NCBI RefSeq assembly: GCF_042453785.1
Contig: NC_091664.1
Span: 2,347,001 to 2,411,000 of the forward strand
Reading direction: 5' to 3'
Source: Malus domestica
Lineage: Eukaryota > Streptophyta > Magnoliopsida > Rosales > Rosaceae
Length of the DNA: 64,000 nucleotides
Shown here: in pieces, positions 45,272 through 55,544 of the stretch
Layout: every line of letters starts with the position of its first letter
Position numbering within the stretch: position 1 is the stretch's first letter
The notes under the pieces: model-generated
Database searches by the model: none
The model's input: only the letters and a program-made list of their open reading frames with translations
Told to the model about the DNA's origin: nothing
Made by a program: the position numbers and the translations under genes

Positions 45272-45663
45272 ATGGAGAGTGTTGTGCCCCTGCACCGTTT
45301 CCATTGCCTAATACCACCGACATGGAAGCTCAATCACAGTACCAACAGCTTCCTCTTCCCCAGAACCCTAACCACAAAACGCTCCCCCAAACCCAGAACA
45401 CCATTCCCTTCTTCTCTTTGCTATTCCGACCCATTTCCGCCACCAGATGTAGCCGCTCCACGCGGTGGTTCTACAAAGCACACCACCCTCCTTGTGGAGA
45501 CTTTCCATGAGCACCAGAGGCTCAAAGACTTACTTGTGAAGGTCACCACCGAGGACTGTTTGCCTTTACAATTGCTTGCAGATGATGGTGATTGGACCAA
45601 AGACCAATTTTGGGCTGTCATCACATTCCTCAACAATGCTTCCAGGTCCAAGGAAATTCTTCA

Positions 45664-45694
<31 letters not shown>

Positions 45695-47105
45695 GTTGCT
45701 AATAATATTCTAATAACTACTGGATTTGGAATTTGAATATTGGGTTTTTAGGAAAAATGAATTGGGTTTTTAGGAATTAAGCATGTTTGATTTGGATAAT
45801 GTTTTTTACCTTCCGTTCATTGCTTTTCTTATATTTTTCTGACCATCCAAACAGAGCATCATGACGAGTAGTTTTTTGGATAATTTCTTATGTTTCTTAT
45901 TGTAATGGTGGCTTGGACACTTTGAACAGTTGTTTGAGATGTGGAAGAAGATCGAGAAATCGCGGATTAATGAGTTCAACTACAGCAAGATAATAGGATT
46001 GTTAAGTGAAGAGGGCCTCATGGAAGAGGCAGCGCCATGCTTTCAAGAGATGAAGAGTCATGATCTTAGGCCGTCTTTGGAGGTTTACAATTCAATGATT
46101 CATGGTTTTGCCAGACAAGGAAACTTTGATGATGCTTTGTTTTACTTTAACGAGATGAGAGAAATGAATGTAGCTCTAGAAACTGATACATATGATGGGC
46201 TTATTGAAGCGTATGGGAAGTATAAAATGTATGATGAGATGGGTATGTGCGTGAAGAAAATGAAACTAAATGGCTGCCCACCTGACCACATTACATATAA
46301 TTTGCTTATTCGAGAGTTTTCAAGGGGCGGGTTACTCAAAAGAATGGAAAGTGTGTATCAGTCCATGCTTTCTAAGAGAATGTTTTTGCAGTCTTCTACT
46401 TTGATTGCAATGCTTGAGGTTTATGCAAAATTTGGGATCTTGGATAAGATGGAAAAGGTTTATATGAGACTTTTGAACTCCAGAACACTGGTGAAGGATG
46501 ACTTAATTAGGAAACTAGCTGAAGTTTATATCGAGAACTATATGTTTTCAAGATTAGAGAACTTGGGAGTTGATATTTCTTCAAGATTTGGTCAGACTGA
46601 TCTAGTTTGGTGTCTGCGTCTTCTATCTCGTGCTGGACTTCTTAGTCGAAGAGGAATGGATTCCATTGTTGAAGAGATGAAGGAACAAAAAACCCCGTGG
46701 AATGCAACGGTTGCAAACACTATCATGTTAGCTTATTTGAAGATGAAAGATTTCACACACTTGAGAATCTTGCTCTCTCAATTACTAACCCAGGGTGTGG
46801 AGCCGGATATTATCACAGTTGGAATTCTATTTGATGCAAATATGATTGGCTACGACGGGTCTGGGACTTTAGATATATGGAAAAAGAAGGGCTTGCTCCA
46901 AAGATCTGTGGAGATGAATACCGATCCCCTGGTTCTCACCACATTTGGGAAAGGACATTTCCTTAGAAACTGTGAAGCAGCATTCTCCTCGCTTGAGCCT
47001 GACTTTAGAGAAAATAAAACATGGACTTACCATCATCTCATTGATTTAGTCTTAAAACACACCGAATCTAGCCTCAAGATGAAGGATGCAATGAAGTCAA
47101 TCTAA
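45272..47105 (+). CDS. Organelle PPR protein, At4g14190-like
   Basis: Two exons, 45272-45664 and 45930-47105, join in phase 0 for 522 residues. The donor is CTTCAG/GTTTCT and the acceptor GAACAG/TTGTTT. The first about 75 residues are Ser/Thr/Pro-rich and resemble a plastid or mitochondrial transit peptide. Then LLADDGDWTKDQFWAVITFL precedes P-type PPR motifs (SLEVYNSMIHGFARQGNFDD, TYDGLIEAYGKYKMYDEMG, TYNLLIREFSRGGLLKRME). The order and wording agree with Arabidopsis At4g14190 as I remember it (chloroplastic PPR). The role is probably organelle RNA binding; the target is unknown. It is not a member of the clustered copies at 31970-43497. Confidence 0.9.
45669..45694. repeat. (CT)n microsatellite at the start of the PPR intron
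   Basis: About thirteen CT dinucleotides begin a few bases after the GT donor of intron 1. They are close enough that length changes could affect recognition of the donor. Confidence 0.9.
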
Positions 47106-47960
47106 GCTAGCTTAGCAAAGTTACCCTTTTCTTTGGTCCGAAAATATCTTTGAAAAGATACTGTTATTCAAACTGTTGTGTTCATGTACTGACCCAAGGG
47201 ACACTTTTGTACATAAATATGTGACAGAACCTCTTAGGATAGATTTTAGATAATCTTCAAAACATCTGCTTCCTGGAATGCGGGATATTCAGATCATAAA
47301 GAGGAGAATTTACTGCTAGACGCAATGCAATGTTATTGGACAAAGGTTGTCTGCTAGAGGCTACTAATGCAACTTGACATCTGCATTTCTTGAATTGATA
47401 TCCCTTCTGTGCTACCCTTGCTGTGCCCCTTCATTCTGGATTAATCGCATGTTTGGTATCATCTTTGGGAGCCAGGTTTTGAAACTTGATTTGGCGAGTG
47501 AACAAAATTCTGTAAGCACAAATCATTCCATCATGATAAGGCAGATTCGGTAGACATTGGGAGTGGTTAACTCAGAAGAGCAAAGACATGCCCGATGTTT
47601 ATCACAGAAGGGTTGCTGGTCCGGTGGTGGATGGTATGCTATAAAACTTCTTTTTTCATTTTCTCAGAGAGATTCTTGGTAATCTTTATAGGTGTCATTT
47701 TGACTAAAGCAGTTTGAGTTTGGATTTTGAATTATAATTGTCGGAAATCCTAGAACCTACATAATTTGTAAATTTGGCACACGTTGTAGCGAAACATTGC
47801 AAGGGAAACATGTTTACAGCAATGAGATTTATTTTCTACTAGTTAATTTCTTCCTTTTTGTTTCTTTTGCTAATTTGAAGAAATACTTTCCTAATCAATA
47901 GCTCGATCCGAAATTAATACAGGAAAGTGCTTTTTACCATGCTAGCTGCATATTATCTAC
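47106..47960. other. 3' flank of the At4g14190-like gene
   Basis: The probable 3' UTR is followed by AT-rich spacer. No gene or repeat is recognised. Confidence 0.4.
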
Positions 47961-47965
47961 TTTCT

Positions 47966-48465
47966 CTAGAATGGAAGAGTTGGGATACTTTGTTCATTCC
48001 TAAAAGTATTACCCGGATCGATGTTGGTCTTAATACGCACCAATCGATCGAAATTATCCTTCAAGTACCTGGTTCCATAGACTCTTCCCTCAGAATAGCT
48101 TGCCTTGCCATTGTGGTTGATCCCCAGGTCAAGATCTTTGTAGATGAAGGCGGCTTCCCTTGGATTCATGGAAGCAAAAGGAATCATGTACTCGCTCTCT
48201 GATACACAAAAGTGGCCTCCATTTCTAATTTTCATCTGCAAGTTATGCTCGTGAGCACAAACGATGGCTTGTTGCACTTGAGATTCGCGCAAGGCAGTGA
48301 TGGTAAGGAACGTTTTGGGGTTGAGGATGCGTTGAAGCGAAGATTTCCGATGTATGATTGGAAAACAGATGAGCAAGAAGCACTGTTACGAGTGTAAATT
48401 GCTGCACTGATTGGATGATGAGCGCTCAGTTTGTAAATGTTTCTGAAGCCTAAGGGGATGTACAT
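47966..48465 (-). pseudogene. Berberine-bridge-enzyme-like oxidase relic
   Basis: On the minus strand an N-terminal piece is read in one frame (SCSSVFQSYIGNLRFNASST), then another frame gives LTITALRESQVQQAIVCAHE and KIRNGGH, the start of the FAD-binding domain. It then jumps straight to the C-terminal BBE domain: IYKDLDLGINHNGKASYSEG, VYGTRYLKDNFDRLVRIKTN and RNEQSIPTLPF. Active members have about 500 residues; here some 350 central residues, including most of the FAD and substrate regions, are gone. It is a deleted and frameshifted pseudogene. Confidence 0.85.
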
Positions 48466-48615
48466 TTTTTAGCATTCATGTGATGAGATTTTGTATGGAC
48501 CATGCGCTTATATGAATGTGATTTCATCCTTCTGAGTTCTGACAATAATTGGTAGGTTGCTGGTATCCGGTACCAGAATAGTGGTACTAAATCCGTACGC
48601 AGTATCCCAAGCTTT

Positions 48616-48650
48616 TTTTTTTTTTTTTGGTAAAAGTATCCCAAGCTTAG
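48616..48650. repeat. Poly(T) tract between two TATCCCAAGCTT copies
   Basis: AGTATCCCAAGC, T(16), GGTAAAAGTATCCCAAGC: a short direct duplication around a homopolymer, possibly the footprint of a retro-insertion or replication slippage. Confidence 0.6.
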
Positions 48651-48869
48651 GGCCGAACTGTTTTGCACTCCGAAAGAGTCATCCTGCACTCCTCGTTTAT
48701 ATAATAATATGACGGAATTGCACCTCTGGGAGGTGGCCTTTTCGAAGTACCAATAACATCTCAAAGTCCTTCACAAATCATACTCATAAAGTCCTAAATC
48801 TTTGGTAGTTCTCTCGTCTTCCTCTTCGACTTCATCGTCCTCATCCTAACATGTATGTCTTCTCCCTCC

Positions 48870-49390
48870 TGCATTGCTCGTCCAAGCGTCGGCCTCTCTG
48901 CCCATATCTTGTCCACATCAGGCCTGCATACACAACGCATGCTTCAACGGCGTTAAAGAAGTCCTCCGTTCAAGCACAAAAAGCGTCAGAGACTCAACAG
49001 ACGGCAGCTTCTTATACATGTCATCCAACACGGGAGCCTCTGAGTCAAAGCAGAAGTGTACAAGTGATCTCTATTGAAATGCCTTAAAATCATTCATCCA
49101 CTGTACGCAGCGCGTGTAAGGATTCAAGACGATCATAGGAAATGTAGAAGCTAGCGCTTCGGAGATGACAGGACCAGTAGTGCACCAAGCAAGAACATAA
49201 TCAAGCCGAACTGCACGAGCCCTGACAATCGAGATAACCTGAAGTAGTAGCCCCATGACTTCTCCATCGAGCATTCGAGACATTCTACAGAACAACTCTT
49301 CAGCATAAACTTCCTCATAAAACCCGGTAGCAAACAGCATCCCAGGTTTGCACTAAAAATCTCAGCAGGGTCAAGGTCCATGACATACGC
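48870..49390 (-). pseudogene. Unidentified gene relic with frame breaks
   Basis: On the minus strand a continuous sense reads MDLDPAEIFSANLG, then in the next frame MLFATGFYEEVYAEELFCRM and further to VLAWCTTGPVISEALASTFP, MIVLNPYTRCVQWMNDFKAF, a TAG, and in another frame EAPVLDDMYKKLPSVESLTL and TLFVLERRTSLTPLKHAL. Codon-like composition and length suggest a former coding region of about 170 residues with at least two breaks. I do not recognise the family. Confidence 0.4.
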
Positions 49391-49399
49391 ACAATATTA

Positions 49400-49925
49400 G
49401 ATTCGTCTGTCTGGCTAACCAACCGACGAACGAAGGTTGTTTTACCCTGTCATATATCATTTGCGAGCTAATTAAGTCGAAAAAATTTGTCAAAATATAA
49501 CCATTGCCTTTGAATGCAAAAATACAGGGGTTAAATTGACCGAAAATATGTCGTCATCAACGTGGAACATCACTCAAACTACAGGGACTAAACTCATGAT
49601 CTGCCAGTACACCAATCTCCACCTCCGCATAGTGGTGGTGCCGACGCCATGTGCACATCATCACCGCCACCATGAGGTCAAGGTTCTCCTTCATCTTACA
49701 TAATAGCAAAAGAATAGAAAGAAGAATTTATATCAAACTGCTTTATTTCTTGTAACCATATACAGTAAATAATACACATTTGCATCAACACTCCTCTTTC
49801 TTTTTCTTTTCCCTGTTACAAACTTATAGTAAAAAACATATACTCTTATCTGTTCAGTTTTGGAATCCACCACGAAAACAAGGTCTGACCTCAGGAGAAA
49901 TCAAGTCTAGCTAAAAGAGAGAAGA
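49400..49925. other. Spacer, nothing recognised
   Basis: Mixed-composition spacer before the CDC20 3' end. The phrase CAAACTACAGGGACTAAACTCATG near 49575 resembles the ends of common fold-back repeats, but no partner was found. Confidence 0.35.
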
Positions 49926-50033
49926 TTAATGGGAAAGCATCTGAAGATAGGTCAACTTAGAGAGGCACTTGTCATGATCTTCGACGAATGCAGCAATAAG
50001 CAAATAGCACTGCACTTTCTTCTCCTGTTGCAG
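49926..50033 (-). other. Duplicated coding-like 3' segment beside CDC20
   Basis: On the minus strand this reads QQEKKVQCYLLIAAFVEDHD then KCLSKLTYLQMLSH and stop. A partner lies at about 50085-50165, overlapping the last CDC20 exon in a different frame: [20 protein letters not shown]. Most differences between the two fall at third positions of this shared frame, which suggests it was once under protein constraint. The parent gene is not recognised. Confidence 0.4.
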
Positions 50034-50112
50034 ATTGTCCCAAGACTCCCAACAACAGAGGTCAGCTTCAACATATGAACCACCTTAAAGCCGCAGTTGC
50101 TTTTCCTGATCT

Positions 50113-52234
50113 TCAACGTATGCAGTAATCAACAAATGGCATTGAACTTTCTTCTCGTGGGGGTTTAGCAACCTCAGGAATCCCAAACACATTCCAAAAC
50201 CGAAGAGTCTCATCCGCGGCTGCAGTGGCCACAGCACATCCATCTGGGCTCTGAAAGCATAAAAAACACGGTTAGAAACTACAAAATCAAGTTGTGACCT
50301 AGCCTTTTTCATTAACACAGTTCAACTTATCAAAAGTTAATTTTTCTGAAATTATTACCTGAGTCATAAAGAGAATTCTGGATGTATGGCCACTGAGCTC
50401 TGCCATCCTCACCATCGAAGGGTATTTCCAAAGGACCAGGTGATTCTGGCTAAAACCGTGAGAACTAAGCAATTCACGCTCATTCTTGCTCCACACCAGA
50501 CCACACACTTGTGAACCAGTTTCAACCGAGTTCAAGCACGAGCCCGTGTGTACATTCCAGAACTTAATGCACTGGTCACCTTCACCTCCACCAGAGGCCA
50601 GCAAATTCCCTTGGAATGGACACCAAGCAAGGGCCTTGACTGCTGCAGAGTGGTTTTGAAGCCTGTGAAGCCACTGGTGTGATGAAGTTGAAGAGATTGC
50701 CGACCTATCCCATATAAAGAGAAGATTGTCGTTCCCTCCACTAGCTAATTGTTGGCCCGACGCTGACCATTTCAATCCACAAACTTCCTGATGGTGACCG
50801 ATGTAGGTTTCAACTATATGAGATCTCACTCTAAGGTCATTGTTGATTATTCTACTATCCCCACCGCCTGTGGTAAGTATGTGCTTGTTCCACGCCAGTG
50901 AACCCACTCTTTGTTGGTGACCATCTCTCAACACTCGCAACTGCACAATGAGCAGTAAATTTAGCAGCAAGGTTTTGTTTAACAGCAGAATAAGCAATAA
51001 CAATGTTCTTACCAGTTTAACAGAGATGGAATCCCACAATTGAACATTGGAATTGTTCAAGCCAACAGCAACGTGCTGCCCATCAGGAGCCCAACTGATG
51101 CTTGTAACGGGGCCAGCTTCATCATCAACTGTGACAAGTTCTTCAACGGATGCATCAGAAGCACTCCATAGGTACACTGTGTTTCCTAGAGCAATTGCAA
51201 GAACATTATTGCTGCTCCAGTCGAGTACATTCAAGTAGAAATCATCTACAATCCCGGGAGCATCCAGTGTCCTCTCTGAACCCTGCAAAATCAATTTGGA
51301 ACAATAAGAACAGCCACATAACAATGGTATAACGCACACTACAACCAATGATTCAGGCAAAATCCTAAGCAGAATTACATTCCCTTATACGATCATCACT
51401 GGAACACACAAACTGCATGTTATCATCATTACACACAGAGTACGAGCAGACTTACATTCCCTTATGTCTAGCATTACCTATGTGAAACAATCTTAGAATC
51501 CAAGTAGACATTTTTTAGCAGAAGTGTTCATAATCCAACTTCACATATGACAGTACTAATGCAATTATACCTGAGGAATCTGTCGACGGGGCTTGGCAGA
51601 TTTGGCATTATGAGGAGGGGGTGAAAGTAGCCTCCTCGGAATGGCTTCAACTGGTGTTGGTGGCTTTTCCTTGAATGTCAGGATTCGCGGCCGGTTCATG
51701 TTAAACGTCTCATCCAGTAGCTTACGGTACGCCTCACTTGATGGAGAGCTTACAACCGAGTTCTCTTTGCCTTTTCTCCCTCCGGTGACCATGTAATTCG
51801 CGTAATCAAGGTCCATTGCCGCTCGATTCGGTATAAACCTGTCCAGCTGTGAATACCAAAAGACAACATCAGAAAACGAAAACCCAAGACACACTAAACC
51901 TCTGGTGGGTTTCCAGTAAAATAAAGGTTAAAGAAAATTAGCTGGCCGCTTTTGAAAAACAAATCTCGGAATTCGGTTTTGTTTTCATTAAGCAATCAAA
52001 AACAAAGATTCGCCCAATTCTTGAAGGAAAAAAGCCCTAAAATTGCAACGATGCAGATAATTAACAGCAAACCCAGGAGAAATTCATACGGGAAAAATAT
52101 GTAAACCATAACAATTTGAAACAAATCAAAAGAACCCAGAAGGGAAACCCGCTTACATTTTCCCGATTGCGCTTTCTCGGAAGGAACTGTTCTTGGAGAG
52201 GGCTTCGGTACTTGATCTTTCGTGATGAATCCAT
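50113..52234 (-). CDS. CDC20: CDC20 activator of the anaphase-promoting complex
   Basis: Five exons, all phase 0 with GT/AG junctions: 52234-52157, 51846-51571, 51282-51013, 50940-50359 and 50250-50113, for 447 residues. CDC20 recruits substrates to the APC/C E3 ligase in mitosis. The N terminus begins [20 protein letters not shown]. Visible motifs are the C-box DRFIPNR (28-34), the MAD2-binding motif [10 protein letters not shown] (about 77-86), a seven-bladed WD40 propeller ([20 protein letters not shown] onward; [32 protein letters not shown]) and a C-terminal Ile-Arg tail. Length is near the 457 of Arabidopsis CDC20.1. The tail after GIPEVAK is atypical ([16 protein letters not shown]). 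Confidence 0.93.
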
Positions 52235-52559
52235 AGGCGGAAACACAAATTAACAAGAAAAAAGAAGAATAAAACCTGCAAATAACAAGATCAAATTAAA
52301 TTCAAATAAACCCAACGCGAAAATCACAGAAAATAATATATAATCTGATATAGAAACTAACAAATCGTAAAAAATAGAGAGCCTTGATCTTTTTGTGCGA
52401 GAATCGAAAGCAATGCGAAAGGTGATCAAATTATCGAACAGGTTTCCGTTGTGAAATTTTGAAGAGTTTCGAGTTCAACGGCTACGTTTTAAATAGGTTT
52501 CCGTTGACACTTTGCTTGACCAAAATACCCTTTACATGGTACTTACTTCCGAGAGTGAT

Positions 52560-52765
52560 TCTCGCCGGATTCTCTTTGTGAGGATTCCGAGGATCCTTCA
52601 ATCATATATGTTTATCGTACATCGTACGATCATTTTTTGTCAGGTATTATTTGTATTTAATTTTAAATAAAAAAATTACAATGATTTTTTACCGCATTAT
52701 GTACAATGAACGAATTTAATTAAATGATTCTTATAAAGAAGATCGGGTGAGAATCCTCTTGGCTT
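52560..52765. mobile_element. GGATTC fold-back MITE, member 4
   Basis: GATTCTCGCCGGATTCTCTT at the left pairs with AAGAAGATCGGGTGAGAATCC at the right. The core has TTTATCGTACATCGTACGAT and TTGTATTTAATTTTAAAT, as in the members at 18985, 19243 and 35993. It sits about 330 bp upstream of the CDC20 start codon. Ends are approximate. Confidence 0.6.
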
Positions 52766-52838
52766 ACTTCCATGTACAAACCCGAATATAAAATTTGCTA
52801 TTGTAGTTTTGGGTCCCTCTAGGGTAGCTTAATTTACT

Positions 52839-53313
52839 GTAAGAGTAAATTGTAACTATGGTCCCTGAACTTTACTCAAATTGGAGCAATGGTCCTTCAA
52901 CTAAAAATCCATTACCATTGGTCCTTCAACTCATTAAAACGTGCAGCTATGGTCCTTCAACAAAAAATCCATTACCTTTGGTCTCTTAATTTTAATTCAA
53001 CTGGAGAAATGGTCCCTTAATTTTATCCCAATTGTAGCTATGGTCCTTCAAGCATAACTCGTTTTGACAAAATTTTTTACGTAGTTGACAAAAATGACCA
53101 TAATTACACACTTTGATGAGTTGAGAGACTCTAATTAAATAAATGGTTATTCCAACATAACATATTTTGACAAAATTTTGAAGAAATTAATGAAAATGAC
53201 TATAGCTACACATTTTGATAGGTTGAGGGACCAATGGTAATGGATTTTTAGTTGAGGGACCATTGCTCCAATTTGAGTAAAGTTCAGGGACCATTGCTAC
53301 AATTTACTCTTAC
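52839..53313. mobile_element. Fold-back element with GTAAGAGTAAATTGTA ends
   Basis: The left end GTAAGAGTAAATTGTAACTA with GGTCCCTGAACTTTACTC pairs with the right end GAGTAAAGTTCAGGGACC then TACAATTTACTCTTAC. GGTCCTTCAACTAAAAATCC is repeated in direct orientation three times in the left half. No target duplication was recognised. Confidence 0.75.
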
Positions 53314-54053
53314 TCTAATGTTATAACGTTCAACTATAATATACTATGTTAACAGTGTTATAATAATTACGTCATTTTTTGTTATTAACTTGAATCTTAT
53401 TATAATTATGTAACGTTAGAGTTAATTTTGAACCATCATTGTGTATCTTAAATAATATTGCTAGCAAAGAGTCCACTACGTCTACAATCTTGGAGTATTC
53501 AAGATTATCTCCAATGCCTTACTTTTAATAAGGGATAAATTATAATTATCTCCGATACTTTATTTTAATAAGGTACCGTAGAATTTCCTTTTATTTTGAG
53601 AAAATGAATTAGCTAACTATCTTAATTTACTAAAATTAAATATTATTACGTCATTTTTATATAACTTAGAACCGTGACTGCAATTGAAAATATTCATACG
53701 TATTTATAAACTTTCTAAACTCCAAAATTTTGCAACTTTAAGTTTATAAATTAGTGTCCAATTTGAGAGCAAGTTAAGAAAAAAAAAGATAAGAACTCAG
53801 AAAGAACTATTTATCCATAATAGTCTATTGTATGCGTGTGAGCTTGCGTGTGACAATTTATTATTTTATATGTTATATTATACTTGTAATTTTTATTATG
53901 TTTTATTTTTTTAATACAAGCGATTGTTTACGTAATGTCAACAATAGTAATTATAGGATTCTTAATTTGTCATATCCCGATCCAGGCTCGACTTCGCCGT
54001 AGCATGATATTATCCGCTTTGGATCCCGACCACACCCTCACAATTTTATTTAT

Positions 54054-54141
54054 GGGAACTCATGCGAGTAGAACTTCACAGTGGATCACCTATCCTGGGA
54101 ATGCTCTGGCCCCATACTCGCTTAACTTTGGAATTCCTGCG
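54054..54141 (-). ncRNA. 5S-rRNA-like domain in the Cassandra 3' LTR
   Basis: Same arrangement as in the other LTR, with its own substitutions: CCGCAGGAATTCCAAAGTTA, AGCGAGTATGGGGCCAGAGC and GGATAGGTGATCC. It retains AGTTAAGCGAGT, closer to genuine 5S than the other LTR, but its C-box end is more changed. Confidence 0.8.
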
Positions 54142-54402
54142 GAACTCGAAGCTAATGAGCTCCCAAAAAGCCTCGTGCTAAAAGAGGTGGGCATGTACAT
54201 ATAAGGCATAGATGATCCTCACCCCTAGGCGTGTGAGATCTAACAATCCACCCCTCTTAGGGGCCCGACGTCCACATCGGCACACTTCCGGCCAGGAAGT
54301 GGCTATGATACCAAATTGTCACATCCCGACCCGGGCTCGACTCCGCCGTAGCACGATATTGTCCGCTTTGGACCTCAACCACACCCTCACGGTTTTGTTT
54401 CT

Positions 54403-54490
54403 GGGAACTCACGCGAGCAGAACTTCCCAATGGGTCACCTATCCTGGGAATGCCCTAGCCCCGTACTTGCTTAACTTCGGAGTTCCTACG
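54403..54490 (-). ncRNA. 5S-rRNA-like domain in the Cassandra 5' LTR
   Basis: The minus strand reads AACTCCGAAGTTAAGC, GGGGCTAGGGCATTCCC, AGGATAGGTGACCCA and TTGGGAAGTTCTGCTCG, parallel to the 3' half of plant 5S rRNA (CTCCGCAGTTAAGCG, GGGCGAGAG, GGATGGGTGACC, CTGGGAAGT). The A-box and C-box parts of the RNA polymerase III internal promoter are mostly kept. Confidence 0.85.
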
Positions 54491-54599
54491 GAACCCGAAG
54501 TCAGTGAGCTCCCAAAATGCCTCGTGCTAAAGGAGGTGGACATGTACATATAAGGTATAAGGATCCTCATCTCTGGGCGATGTGGGATCTAACATAATT

Positions 54600-55540
54600 A
54601 AATCCTAATATTGAGGGATTCTTATAATATAACTTAGGTACGAGTTAGTGTTGGTGATATTCTTGAATACTTGTCCACTTGTCTTGTTTCTTTGAAATTA
54701 GCATTAGTTGCAATACTCCCTTGAGTTCATTTTTGTATACCACTTCATTATTTGTTACAGGATGAGTTTTACTTAATTTACCCGCTTTACGAATCTCAAA
54801 AACCTCAAAAACCAGTTTCATTCAATGATATATAATGTGGTTCAATGGTATATAATGTGGTGGCGATTTTAAGTTCTTCAAAGCGATGATTATAATTTAA
54901 TCCAACAGTCAAGAGATGACCTTAAGAGAAAATTTAAAAAATAAACAGTTGGATCGTTAAGATATATTATTGAGTGAGCTATACAAGAGATCCACGATAT
55001 ATGTTTTCTTGTTGAAATGAAGTTTGGTCAGCTGGATTTTGTTTTTATTCAACATCTGTTTTCTTTATAGGCACACAAGTATATAGCGAAGTCTGCAAAG
55101 GAACTCCCTAAACAAAACAACAATTGTTTAATTTTATATATGTGATACCATATTAATATTTTAGGAAGGCGACTGTTAATTATTGCAGTTTTTCTGTTCA
55201 ACAATGAGATCAGTTGGTCCGAACGATTGCAAAACAATTCAAATCTTCCAAATTAAAAGACAACATTCATAATTTTCTTTGATTAAACGTAAAATATAGT
55301 GATATAGCTAGTCCAATATAGACTAATCTAATCCTCCATATCAAATATGGCCTTTAATTAGGTAATATTTAACTTTCCGGCAAGCAACAGAAGATTGAAA
55401 AGATGTGAATATCCAATCAATATCTTATTCAACTGAGGCAATAAAATGTGTAAACTTCATACATATACTGATATACAAATACTGCTTCGAAAATAAGAGA
55501 GGAAGCTAAGCTAAAGAAACTTCGTTACGTGTTAAGCAAT
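54600..55540. other. Spacer with 3' flank of GTE-tail copy 3
   Basis: Sequence 55050-55400 is repeated at 62600-64000 (for example CACACAAGTATATAG, AACTCCCTAAACAA and GATCAGTTGGTC), and 55296-55400 is the inverted equivalent of 11455-11560. These are flanks of the GTE-tail gene family. No gene is seen in 54600-55050. Confidence 0.5.
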
Positions 55541-55544
55541 CAAT

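Larger units (their letters stand above)
53968..54594 (-). mobile_element. Complete Cassandra TRIM retrotransposon
   Basis: On the minus strand the 5' LTR is 54594-54317 (TGTTAGATCCCACATCG ... GGGATGTGACA) and the 3' LTR is 54245-53968; both are 278 bp. The internal domain is only 71 bp: the primer-binding site TGGTATCATAGCC (54313-54301, initiator tRNA-Met type) and a polypurine tract AAGAGGGGTGGAT just before the 3' LTR. A 5-bp target duplication TAATT flanks it (53963-53967, 54595-54599). LTRs carrying 5S rRNA sequence define the Cassandra family of non-coding TRIMs, mobilised by other elements' proteins. Confidence 0.95.

Noticed and set aside
50085-50318. A 77-codon frame overlapping the last CDC20 exon as an independent gene
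   Set aside because: No start context and it overlaps a well-supported exon; its repeated part is reported as a finding instead.
54054-54490. Genuine 5S rRNA genes
   Set aside because: Only about 88 bp of 5S-like sequence with many changes, placed within LTRs of a Cassandra element.
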